A program made the translations under genes and the position numbers. Source: Nitzschia sp. DOCU1 (Eukaryota; Bacillariophyta; Bacillariophyceae; Bacillariales; Bacillariaceae). From it: a DNA stretch of 64,000 nt. The stretch covers positions 1,116,001 to 1,180,000 of the forward strand of contig OX595990.1 in NCBI GenBank assembly GCA_951394045.1, read 5' to 3'. A model generated the notes under the pieces. That model was not told the DNA's origin and ran no database searches. It saw only the letters and a list, made by a program, of their open reading frames with translations. Below, one piece after another: positions 41,080 through 50,246 of the stretch; within the stretch, counting starts at the first letter, position 1; each line of letters begins with the position of its first letter.

Positions 41080-42516
41080 TTACATCCAAGATGCCAACTT
41101 GTCTGCCGTGTTCTTCGACCACGCTCCGACGGCCTTGTTGTTTAAAAACAAATTTTGCAACAAGAGTGCCGACAAGAACACGGACGCAACATATAGCAAA
41201 AAGTATTCCGGTCCATTCAAGACTTTACCCCACAACATGGTGGCAATAATCTTTTTGTAAAAGACTTGTCCAATCGGGCCATGTACTACAAAGATGGGAA
41301 AGGACAATCCACCCAGCCACACCAAAGTCTTGCTCGACAAGAACTTGCTCAAGACGTCTGGAACGCCGGCGACGGCATTGCGATGAGCGGCCATGACGAA
41401 TTTGAGAAAGAGGGGCGTAAAGAGGATGCTGCGCACCAACAGATCCGAGCAAGCCGGAACCAGGGATGTGGCTCGGAGCGCCAAAATGCTCACCAAACCC
41501 AAAAAGGGAACCGTCGTGGACAACCAGTTGGTCTTGATCGGCTTGTCTTTATCGTCCAACGAATCCAACATGGCGAGACGACACGCCACGACTCCCATGA
41601 GAATTTCTGCCACATTAAAGACTGGATGGAAACGTTGTCCATTAAAAACGGCCAAGGCAGGATGCTTTTTGGGAGCCGTAATGCCTTCCACAAGTCCCCA
41701 GACATTGTGGTCATGGCAGTAGCCTAGAACGGGCAAGAGATTGACTAGGAACAACCACATTCCCGTCTTGCGTAGGGCTCGTTTGTCCATGCCTGCAATC
41801 TTGGGCAAAGAAAAGGGCAAAAGCGCCGTACTAAAGGTCATGCTCGACAGGAACCAGGTAGGAGCATTCCAGACTTCAGCGTGCTGGGGCATCCAGGCTT
41901 GAGTCAACGTGGCCGACAATAGACCATTGACTCCCGCTTGGATCCATCCACCAAACTTGACGTCCGAGTAAATAAACATGGGACTAAACAAGAGCAAGAC
42001 CAGCCAATGCATGGGATAGTAGGCCATGACTTTTTGTAGCCACCACTTTTGACTGGGAACGCCCGTCAACTTGGAAGAGGCACCCAGTTGACCGACTTCA
42101 GTACTCGTGTACGCAGTGACATATCCGGATAGCGCAAAAAAGGCGCCGACGGAAATATTCACTTGCGAAAAGAATTTGAGCAAAAAGTCATTGGGATCTG
42201 CAAATCGCAAAAAGTGTCCCAGGACAATGTGACTTGCCAAGAGGAAACGAATGCCATCCAAGGCTGTGATGCGAATGCGTTTCACTGGTGCTGGGGCAGC
42301 AGACGCGGCATCCTTCAAGGGGCCAGCACTACCCCCACGAGGAACTTGGGAAGGAGGCATTTGTGGATGGCGATGATGATTATGGGTGGTCGGTGGTTTT
42401 GATGCGAGCGAGTTTCGAGTTTGAAAGGGGCGTGGTGTAACGGCAAATGCAGAAACTTGAGTTGGATCAATAAAGACGGTAAGAGCTAGGATTGGTACCA
42501 AGAGCCGACGAAACAT
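41080..42516 (-). CDS. Acyltransferase-3 family membrane protein, predicted plastid-targeted
   Basis: 478 residues from the chosen Met (42516). The leader MFRRLLVPILALTVFIDPTQ ends VSAFAVTP, a diatom ASAFAP-type plastid signal; the frame extends 12 codons upstream. After a Pro/Ala-rich linker the Acyl_transf_3 fold begins at RITALDGIRFLLASHIVLGH, with the conserved Asp-Gly and the His used in acyl transfer. FFSQVNISVGAFFALSGYVT follows, the typical R-x10-H and F-F-x-L-S-G signatures of OafA-like O-acyltransferases. About ten membrane helices follow. Such enzymes acetylate sugars or other acceptors; the acceptor here is unknown. Bacterial-like family members with a plastid leader are noteworthy. 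Confidence 0.82.
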   Translation of the reverse strand: MFRRLLVPILALTVFIDPTQVSAFAVTPRPFQTRNSLASKPPTTHNHHRHPQMPPSQVPRGGSAGPLKDAASAAPAPVKRIRITALDGIRFLLASHIVLGHFLRFADPNDFLLKFFSQVNISVGAFFALSGYVTAYTSTEVGQLGASSKLTGVPSQKWWLQKVMAYYPMHWLVLLLFSPMFIYSDVKFGGWIQAGVNGLLSATLTQAWMPQHAEVWNAPTWFLSSMTFSTALLPFSLPKIAGMDKRALRKTGMWLFLVNLLPVLGYCHDHNVWGLVEGITAPKKHPALAVFNGQRFHPVFNVAEILMGVVACRLAMLDSLDDKDKPIKTNWLSTTVPFLGLVSILALRATSLVPACSDLLVRSILFTPLFLKFVMAAHRNAVAGVPDVLSKFLSSKTLVWLGGLSFPIFVVHGPIGQVFYKKIIATMLWGKVLNGPEYFLLYVASVFLSALLLQNLFLNNKAVGAWSKNTADKLASWM

Positions 42517-43337
42517 GCTAAATAGATAAAAGACTTTTTTGCAATAGAGCAAAAGATTATGTGCGGGTTCGGATGATGATGGATGCTGTTGGAATGAACG
42601 GTCGTTGGCGGCGGTCGTCGGCGTTTTGACCCGGTAAGATCATGCTAGAGGGTTCGCATCATTTCGGGCATCAAAGATACCGCCAAAAGGCGAAAGATTT
42701 CACTGGTAGAACTCGCTACTGAAATTTACGTAGCGACGAGGTCCAGAAGCCCCATGCGCGCTCAAGAGTTCGGATCCTTCGGGTCGGCGAAGTCTCTCCG
42801 CCGTTCGCTTTTTGTGGCAAACAAAAGATACACTCTCAATGCGACAATGCCTTCGATTTCATTTTCGCATCCGATTCAAAGCACTTGACGACTGTCTTGT
42901 TGCAATGAGATGGAATGCAATGGTGATGTGGTGATGAATGATGGTTTCTCCAACTGATCATTCTGTGCCAAAGAAATGGGTTGTCGTGGTGTGTCGCGAT
43001 ACAAGATCTTTGACTTCTCGGACTAAAATATCCTTCCGCCAAAGCCGTTGTGGCTTTGCACCAGAAAAACTCCCGCCAACTACAAGCAATGGATCCAGGT
43101 TTGGATGGAGGACCCACATGACAGCAACAGAAACACAACGTGGGCGCGAAGAGGTTTGGGATTTCTTTCTTGCATGACTAGATCCAGCAAGGCGGCCATT
43201 CATTCGATGAGTGGTAGAATAGTATTGCCTTCTTTCGACGCACCAATGCTGCTGCAAGAAAACCTCAATCTCGTGGAGCCAAAGAGAAATGAAGAAAGCA
43301 CAAGATGCTCATATGTTTCTGCCCGATTTGGATCAAC
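42517..43337. other. Intergenic region between divergent genes
   Basis: About 820 bp between the acyltransferase and Kelch genes. Several short overlapping frames on both strands (42836-43257) have no domain support. No repeat or RNA gene was identified. Confidence 0.3.
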
Positions 43338-45688
43338 ATGTGGTCGACGCGTTTCTGGTGGCTGGTTGTATTGTTGTTGTTGTGCACCTTGACTGGTGTC
43401 AATGGCAAGCCTCGAGGCAGTGGTGGTACGAGTCCAAACGATGATCAGCGGCGTGAATTACTACGTGTACGATTAAGTGGTGATCGGGTAAGGACTATGG
43501 ATGAAAACAATTGCATTGAAATATATATTGTCACTGATGGTTCATTTCTATTCACACAGGGAGGAGCCGCAGGCCGGGCGGAACTCAAGACCATGGCCAA
43601 GCGCAATTCCATATTTCTCACTCCAACAGAATTACCCCAGCCATTGTCCGACCATGCCGTTTCCTTGTACAATGGCAAGATTTACATTTCGGGGGGTTGT
43701 GACTCGTCGTCTGGCAATCAATACGATCCCGATAGTGGATCATTTCGCTGTTTGGGCGTGTCGAGTCGTTTTTACTTGTTTGAGCCTTTGGTGGACTATG
43801 GGCGTGGCCGGTATGAAATCCTGGCAGATTTACCCAAGCCTAGACATCGACACACTAGCGTTGTCATGAAAGGGCAAATCTGGTTGTTGGGAGGTCGTGA
43901 TGACGACGACAAGTTAGTTGACACTGTCGATGTACGTTCGTTTGGGTTGTTGTTAGGTGCTGTCACATAACGTTGAAATGCGTCTCACTTGGATCCATTC
44001 CTTACACAGGTTTACGATATCGCGACAGGTACTTGGTCTTCTCTTGTGCTACCGCCGCCTTTTCGAACATCCGACCACGGTAGTTTTGTCCACAAGAATT
44101 ATATTTTCCTTGCTGGTGGCTACGACCAAGAGTATAATCCAAAGAAGAGCGTCTACCGTCTAGACACAACCACCTACTGGATAGAAGATGCAGCAAGTCT
44201 CCAACTGGCACGAGCTGGTGCTGCGACCACCCAAACGTCCGAGTTTGCGTACATGGTGGGTGGCTATTCCCAGGACTGCGCGACGTCCAATGCGGTCGAA
44301 CGCTTTGACTTTGCGAGTGGGGAATGGACCACCCTGGCATCATCATTAGTGCATGCGAGAGCTTCTGCGTGCCTAGCTACCGTGAAAGGCCTTGTGGTGA
44401 TTCTTGGTGGACTCTCGGGATCATGTCGAGCTTCCAGTAATCCTGAATTGGCAAGCGACGCAGTTACTATGAATACGGTCGAAGTCCTGGGTCACAGTGG
44501 TTGGTTGACTGTCAATGCTACCATGCAGGATCCGTTGCACGCATTTTCTACAGTCGCATTGGAGAAAACAGCCGCTATCTACAGCTTTGGTGGCCAGGGA
44601 CCATACAACCCCACATGTCAATGTTTTCCAACGACTGCAGAGGTCGTTTCGTATAGCTTGCTTTACGAAGCTGCCAAAAACCTGGTACCTACCCTTCCTA
44701 CAAATGCACCTACTCCATTTGTGGATCCAAACGTGACCGTTCTCCCAAGCACCAATGACCGCTGCCATGATGCGGTTGACTTGGCAGTGGTCCCCGCTGG
44801 CTTGGGCCGATTTGCGCCAGTGTTTGGAAGTACAATGGGTGCTACCATAGACTCGAGTTCTCCGTCATGCTCAGGTGTGGCTGTCAACCAACCTAGTGTT
44901 TGGTTTCGCGTGCTAGGCGAACAAGGCACCATGACGGCACAGACGTGTGGATCGTACACCAACTTTGATTCGATAGTGACAATCTATCGTGGCACATGTG
45001 AAGATCTGGTGTGTGTGGCTGCCAACGACGATGGGTGTGGTGGCAATCGCGCTCGTGTCCAATGGGAAGCAGAACGAGGAGTGGTCTACTTTGTGTTGGT
45101 GCATGGATGGGTCGACCATCCTGTGGGCAACTATGAATTGTCTATTAGTGTCCGGGAACCTCCCAACGATGCATGCGAGGAGGCACAGGGACCGCTGACG
45201 ATTGGTAGTTCCGCTGATGGCAGTACACTGTATGCGAGTTTGGATGGTGATTCTTTCTCTGGGGTCTCACCAAAGTTGTGTAGCGGATTTTCGTACGGCG
45301 CCGTCCCCGGCGTTTGGTACACTGTGCTGGGTACCGGTAAGACCATAGTGGCGCATACCTGCCATGATCGCACCGACTACGATACTTTGATTCACGTCTT
45401 TACTGGAGACTGTACTAGTAGCCGAGGAGGAGGTCTCAAGTGTGTCCAAGGCAATGGCAAAAGCGCCGACTGCGGCAGTTTGACTCGTCCGCAGAGTATT
45501 GTGCGATGGTGCGTCTCTCTAGTTGGTTGGCTTGGTTCTCGACAATGAACCAAAGCGCATTCTCACCTTTTGTCCTTGCTTGTGACAGGAAATCTACCGT
45601 GGGCGTAAAATATTGGATCTATGTTCATGGTTTTCAAGGCAGGTCCTCCCAGGGCTATTTCGTCTTGACCATTGATGAAGAGGATTGA
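43338..45688 (+). CDS. Secreted Kelch-repeat protein with two C-terminal PPC-like beta domains
   Basis: Exons 43338-43931, 44010-45508 and 45589-45688; the joins keep frame (DTVD|VYDIATG and VRW|KSTVG). A further 72-nt GTAAGG...ACAG segment (43488-43559) is open and may be an in-frame intron, so the protein is 730 or 706 residues. The signal peptide is MWSTRFWWLVVLLLLCTLTG. Kelch-type blades recur (GKIYISGGCD, GQIWLLGGRDD, NYIFLAGGYD, FAYMVGGYS, GLVVILGGLS). Then two tandem domains begin NDRCHDAV and NDACEEAQ. Each has VWFRVLG/VWYTVLG, TCGSYTNFDSIVTIYRGTC-like and YELSI strands, resembling bacterial pre-peptidase C-terminal domains. A cell-surface or extracellular binding role is inferred. 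The start could also be 43305. Confidence 0.8.
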
Positions 45689-46222
45689 TGAATAGTAGCG
45701 TTCGAGCATTCCGGCAAAACTCTCCCCTCACAACGCGGCAGCAGTCCCAATATGACTACTCATCTCTACGTGCAAAAGAAAAAAGTTTTATGTTGTGTAA
45801 CGCTGTCTTCACAGTCACTGTAGTTCCTACTGTTCTTCTTAATAGCAGAAATGTACCAGGTAGTAACATAAGATCAATATAGTACGTGGTATCGTAGCTC
45901 TAACTCTCATACTCGGTAGAGACGAGATCTCATGGCGCAAAATCTCCCTCCGATAGCACGAGACACTGCCTTTTAGAATTACATATCCGTGCTCGTAGAT
46001 GTACATAAAATAGGATAGATCCGATTGGATGATTCGTTGGCCGGACGGCGCGCGATGGCATGTCGCGGTTGCCACCAACCAAGGTTTGACAAGACCACAC
46101 CGAGGTGCGCCAAATCAAGAGCGATCGATAGACATGACGCACATGCAATCACAACACAAACACGGAACGAGGCACACTGTGTCCACTGATACCTACAACA
46201 GAGTAACAATACTATTGTCGTC
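45689..46222. other. Intergenic region
   Basis: 534 bp between two plus-strand genes. A TACCAGGTA motif like those at 3470-3515 occurs near 45856. No coding sequence is supported. Confidence 0.3.
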
Positions 46223-48649
46223 ATGTCGGATCACCAGCAAGATGATAATCAGGAGGAGGCAGTGCCGCCTCCGTCGGTAGTTTCGCAGGAGGAGCAAGAA
46301 GAGGATACTGTGGTGGACAAAGATCCGTCGTCGGCAGCACCGCCCGTTGTTGACGACAAACCTCCACTGCCACGGCCTTCTTCCGATTCCCAGATTTCTT
46401 CCTCCAACAAGAATATTTTACCCTGGAAATGTACCGTTTGTGACTATGAACACGAGGATGCCACCTTGACAAAGTGTGCGTATTGTGGGAGCGGCAAAAC
46501 TGCAACTTCTCCCCCACCCCCACCATCGTCAATTCCCAGTGTATCTCCCACGGATTCCAAGCTGAACTTGCGTGTCAGTCGGACGGAAGATCCAGGAGTA
46601 CAAGAACCACCCTTTTCGCAAGAGGCCTTGCACTCTACTACTACTACTACAACGACAGCAGTGCCCGCCATGACGGCTAGTAGAAGCAGTAGTCGAGACG
46701 ATGACGAAGAAGAACAAACCGACGCTGTCGAACTGCCACCCGTCAAACGGTCGTCCAACAACACCTTGCTTTCATCCTTACGAGATACGGTAGAGTCCGT
46801 GTCGGAACGTCTACTAGAATTAGAAGTAGCACAACGAGCCGAGGATGGCTTTGACGATTCGGGTATATTAGAGGGATCTTCGTCGGCGTTTTTAACCACA
46901 GGATCGGCAGGTGGTGGTGGACAAACCAGTGACGTGAGAGCGTCGGCCATGACGGTTCCTACCTCCAATGTGGGACACTTAGCGCCAAAGATTGTTGGTT
47001 CTAATGCTGCTGCGAATGCTACGACAGAGATCCATCCTACTACGCCCGTCATGGGACAAGCCGCCGATAATATTTCCTTGGAAGAAATGTTTGCTGGGCA
47101 ACAACAGCATCAATTACCCAAAATTCCAACCCATTTATCCGTGGGCGTGTCCGATCCGGAAGAACAAAAACAACCCGAAACATCGGACGACAACAATCGT
47201 ATAGTTTTGGAAACTCCACAGTCTCCTCCATTTGAAGCCATGCCAGTATCTCCACAACGACAGCCCAAACCGACACACGTCGAACCATGGGAAATGCCAC
47301 CCATTACCCCACCACCACATATACCCGATTTGACAGGGGCCATGTTTTCCGCCACGCCCACCAAGAAACAAGGTCAAAATGCCGACGATACGGATGCTTC
47401 GGTAGAACCCGTCCCTCCCGCGCAACGAATGATTCGAATGACGGTCATGTGTGTCGTGGTACTGATCATTGTACTTTCCGTAATATTGGTAAAAGATCGT
47501 GACCCAGAAGATAGTTCCATCAATTCGGGGTCGGGTGTTTTGGTGTCACGCTCTCCCGTGTCCGTTCCTACCACGCCACCCTCGAATTTGCGGCCGACCA
47601 GCAGCCCGCAACCTATGAGCGTCGATTTCACAGTTGAAGCAGAGTTAGCTGGCTCGGCAATGGGATCTCGTCTGGGAACCGTGGTAGCCATGGCCACGGA
47701 TGCGACGGTCTTGGCGGCGTTGGACAGTATGGGAATGGTGCAAGTCTATCGCAACAATAATAACGGCGCATGGGAATCACTGCCGTCCGTGCCAGTGGTA
47801 GAAGATGACAATCTCATTGAAGACATGGACCTTCAAGTTGTGGGCAATGTTCCCATGTTGGCAGTAGCCAGTAGTGGATCGGTACGCGTTTGGGCCTTGG
47901 ACACGACATTCCAAGAATGGATTGCGCGGGGGCAACTGGAATGGAATTCTACTACGGGCGTCACAGCCCCCCGTGTCTCACTGTCCGCGACGGGTGAATC
48001 TGTAGCTACAGGTCATATCGAACAAGGTGGCATGGAAGTAGTCGTTCAAGTGTGGCAATGGAATGATATAGTGTGGGAACCTCTCGGGGAAGCCATTACC
48101 AAATCAACGACTACGCCATCGCCATTTCAATTACTCTCTTTGGATTTGTCGTCTGCCAATATCGTGGCCGTTGCCGATTGGAGAATTCAAGATGAGGCTG
48201 TTTCTGTCGAGACCTATCAATGGAATGCCGGGGCATGGGAGCCTCGAGGATCGCCTCAAGTCTTTTCCTGGGGACCATCAGATGTGTCCTTGACACACGA
48301 TGGGAATTACCTGGCGGTGGCTACGCCTACACCGGGGTCCTCACGCGTCTATAGCTGGAATATCGACTTGCAGGATTGGGACAGCGTGGGTGGTGACTTG
48401 TTGGGTGGGTCGTCAATTGCTCTTTCCAACAATGGACAAAGAGTGATTGTGGGATCGCCTGTCGGTAGTACTGTTATCGTCTACGATTGGATGGAGGAAT
48501 GGCAAGCAACCAAGACGCTAAGTGGAGCTATTGGGGATCAATTTGGTTCTGCCGTGGCGTTGGCTGGGGATGGCAATACGATTGTGGTGGGGGCGCCACT
48601 GGAGGATGCTGGAGAGGTCAATGCTGGCAAGGCGCTCGTCTACACATAG
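46223..48649 (+). CDS. RanBP2-type zinc finger, transmembrane helix and beta-propeller-like protein (copy 2)
   Basis: 808 residues, single exon, with the same architecture as 15193-18057. The zinc finger lies at 68-88 (W-x-C-x2-C-x11-C-x2-C, WKCTVCDYEHEDATLTKCAY). A Ser/Thr/Pro-rich disordered linker of about 310 residues follows, then a transmembrane helix at about 403-425 (MIRMTVMCVVVLIIVLSVIL). The C-terminal propeller-like repeats include SAMGSRLGTVVAMATDATVL, GNVPMLAVASSGSVRVWAL and a last blade GDQFGSAVALAGDGNTIVVG of FG-GAP type. Blade sequences match copy 1 only loosely, so the duplication is old. The function of the family is unknown. It converges with the phytochelatin synthase gene only 31 bp downstream. 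Confidence 0.8.
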   Translation: MSDHQQDDNQEEAVPPPSVVSQEEQEEDTVVDKDPSSAAPPVVDDKPPLPRPSSDSQISSSNKNILPWKCTVCDYEHEDATLTKCAYCGSGKTATSPPPPPSSIPSVSPTDSKLNLRVSRTEDPGVQEPPFSQEALHSTTTTTTTAVPAMTASRSSSRDDDEEEQTDAVELPPVKRSSNNTLLSSLRDTVESVSERLLELEVAQRAEDGFDDSGILEGSSSAFLTTGSAGGGGQTSDVRASAMTVPTSNVGHLAPKIVGSNAAANATTEIHPTTPVMGQAADNISLEEMFAGQQQHQLPKIPTHLSVGVSDPEEQKQPETSDDNNRIVLETPQSPPFEAMPVSPQRQPKPTHVEPWEMPPITPPPHIPDLTGAMFSATPTKKQGQNADDTDASVEPVPPAQRMIRMTVMCVVVLIIVLSVILVKDRDPEDSSINSGSGVLVSRSPVSVPTTPPSNLRPTSSPQPMSVDFTVEAELAGSAMGSRLGTVVAMATDATVLAALDSMGMVQVYRNNNNGAWESLPSVPVVEDDNLIEDMDLQVVGNVPMLAVASSGSVRVWALDTTFQEWIARGQLEWNSTTGVTAPRVSLSATGESVATGHIEQGGMEVVVQVWQWNDIVWEPLGEAITKSTTTPSPFQLLSLDLSSANIVAVADWRIQDEAVSVETYQWNAGAWEPRGSPQVFSWGPSDVSLTHDGNYLAVATPTPGSSRVYSWNIDLQDWDSVGGDLLGGSSIALSNNGQRVIVGSPVGSTVIVYDWMEEWQATKTLSGAIGDQFGSAVALAGDGNTIVVGAPLEDAGEVNAGKALVYT

Positions 48650-48680
48650 CAGTGATGAAGGTAATAGTTTTGGGCTATGG

Positions 48681-49919
48681 CTATTCTCTTGCTCCGTCAT
48701 TATCTTTTGTAATGAGAATGTAGCCCCGATAGGATGGTTGACACCCCAGCTGCCCAGCCACATCGGCATAGTCACTAATAACCAAGGGATGTTCGGGATA
48801 GGTAAAGATAGCACACTCATCCAAACTAGCAATACCGCCCATCAATTTCGAAGTGGGTACCCACACTGGCGGGTACTTGTATTTGGCCACATCCATGACC
48901 AAGAATGCGTCGTTCTGGTAATTGTAGGCTCCAATCGGGCTAAAGTGGCCATGGCCCATTGGGCCTTGAGTCATACCCCCACGATCGTAGTTGATCAATA
49001 GTCTCGTATCCTCGTCGTGAAGTGCATCGATGAAAATGGACCGAATTTCATGCGGACTTGTCATGGAAGGATCTACTGGATACGCCGTGGCTTTCCAATT
49101 TTGGGGCTGCAAATGACAATTGAGTAAAATCGCAGCCATTTCCAATCCCAGTCCCCAGAACATGTGATCCATCTTGTCCATATCATATAGATTCTGTCGT
49201 ACACAATCGTTATCCATCAAATCCAATTGAGTGGCCCACGGAAAGGGAACATAGACAGGATCTTGAGGTAGTGTTAGTTTTCCGCGCAAAGAATTCATGG
49301 CAGCCATGGATGAAGCCACTCCACAGTAGGCTTGATTGATTTGAGCATCCCAGCCCTGCTGATAGTAGTAAAAGTCGCGTGTCAAACTTTTCTTTGTGGA
49401 TTCCAGCAATTCAAAGGCTTGGGAATGATTGAAGTAAATCAGTTCGTCTTTGTCACCATCACTTGCGATGTTATCCGAGGGAATCTTGGCACTTCCTTCC
49501 AGCGTTACCAACTGGGTCCGTTTGTACATTGTAGATTCCCAAGTGTGAAAGATTCGATCAAAAGAAGTCCTATCCAGGCTCCTGCTGGAATCAAAAGGGA
49601 CATCGCCGTCAGCTGAATTTAACGATACGTCGCGGCGAAGATTGCCCTTCCAAGCAACAACCAAGGCGACACAACAAAGGCCAACCAGGGCGATTCGCTG
49701 GAATCCCCAGGCGTGGCGGATCTCAGCGGAGGGTGGTCCACCCAGCAACGAGGTCGTTTCCAAGGCTCTAGTCATACTGTCTGTAATAGCTCGGGCCTTC
49801 AATTGAAAAGAGGAAATCAGAATGTGACTGTCTGAAATCCATTTTGATGACGATGGTTCTGGCAGTCGATGAAAGATCTGCATCCGATTTTGTTCTTTTC
49901 GGGCGTGGCGAATTGGCAT
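48681..49919 (-). CDS. PCS: Phytochelatin synthase, membrane-anchored
   Basis: Transfers gamma-Glu-Cys units between glutathiones to make metal-chelating phytochelatins. 412 residues. The papain-like catalytic triad is complete: Cys199 in NQAYCGVASSMAAMNSL, His325 in GHGHFSPIGAYN and Asp343 in LVMDVAKYKYPPVWV. The His-Asp spacing of 18 equals that of the plant enzyme. A single hydrophobic helix at about 74-90 (RIALVGLCCVALVVAW) precedes the catalytic domain, so the enzyme is probably a type II membrane protein, unlike soluble plant PCS. The Cys-rich C-terminal regulatory domain of plants is absent. An alternative start is Met49 (49775). It would act in heavy-metal detoxification, perhaps at a vacuolar or secretory membrane (inference). 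Confidence 0.9.
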   Translation of the reverse strand: MPIRHARKEQNRMQIFHRLPEPSSSKWISDSHILISSFQLKARAITDSMTRALETTSLLGGPPSAEIRHAWGFQRIALVGLCCVALVVAWKGNLRRDVSLNSADGDVPFDSSRSLDRTSFDRIFHTWESTMYKRTQLVTLEGSAKIPSDNIASDGDKDELIYFNHSQAFELLESTKKSLTRDFYYYQQGWDAQINQAYCGVASSMAAMNSLRGKLTLPQDPVYVPFPWATQLDLMDNDCVRQNLYDMDKMDHMFWGLGLEMAAILLNCHLQPQNWKATAYPVDPSMTSPHEIRSIFIDALHDEDTRLLINYDRGGMTQGPMGHGHFSPIGAYNYQNDAFLVMDVAKYKYPPVWVPTSKLMGGIASLDECAIFTYPEHPLVISDYADVAGQLGCQPSYRGYILITKDNDGARE

Positions 49920-50246
49920 CTGAAGGTCACTCTCTCTAATGATATGGATTATAGATACGCGACTACGTAACCTAAAATCGACCTGGACGACTTGAAGCCT
50001 GGCTCGTAGCAGAAAACAGCTGTCAAAATTCCTTCGTTTTCAAAACTACCAGTACGCCACCGTTGTTGAACGTGCCGATCATCGAGCGTTCCAGAGGGTT
50101 CTCCGTAATCGTGTGGTTGTCACTACTGGGTTCATTACCCCAAGGCTATCAATTGCATTCTTCGGGTATCTTACCCATCACCTCTCTATCCTCTATCATA
50201 ACTCCATTCTCATTGTTGTTTCGATCGCTTTCGCTACTTCATCCTC
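49920..50246. promoter_or_regulatory. Bidirectional upstream region
   Basis: 327 bp between the divergent phytochelatin synthase and helicase-associated-repeat genes. Open frames here lack domains, and no metal-response element was recognised. Confidence 0.3.
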
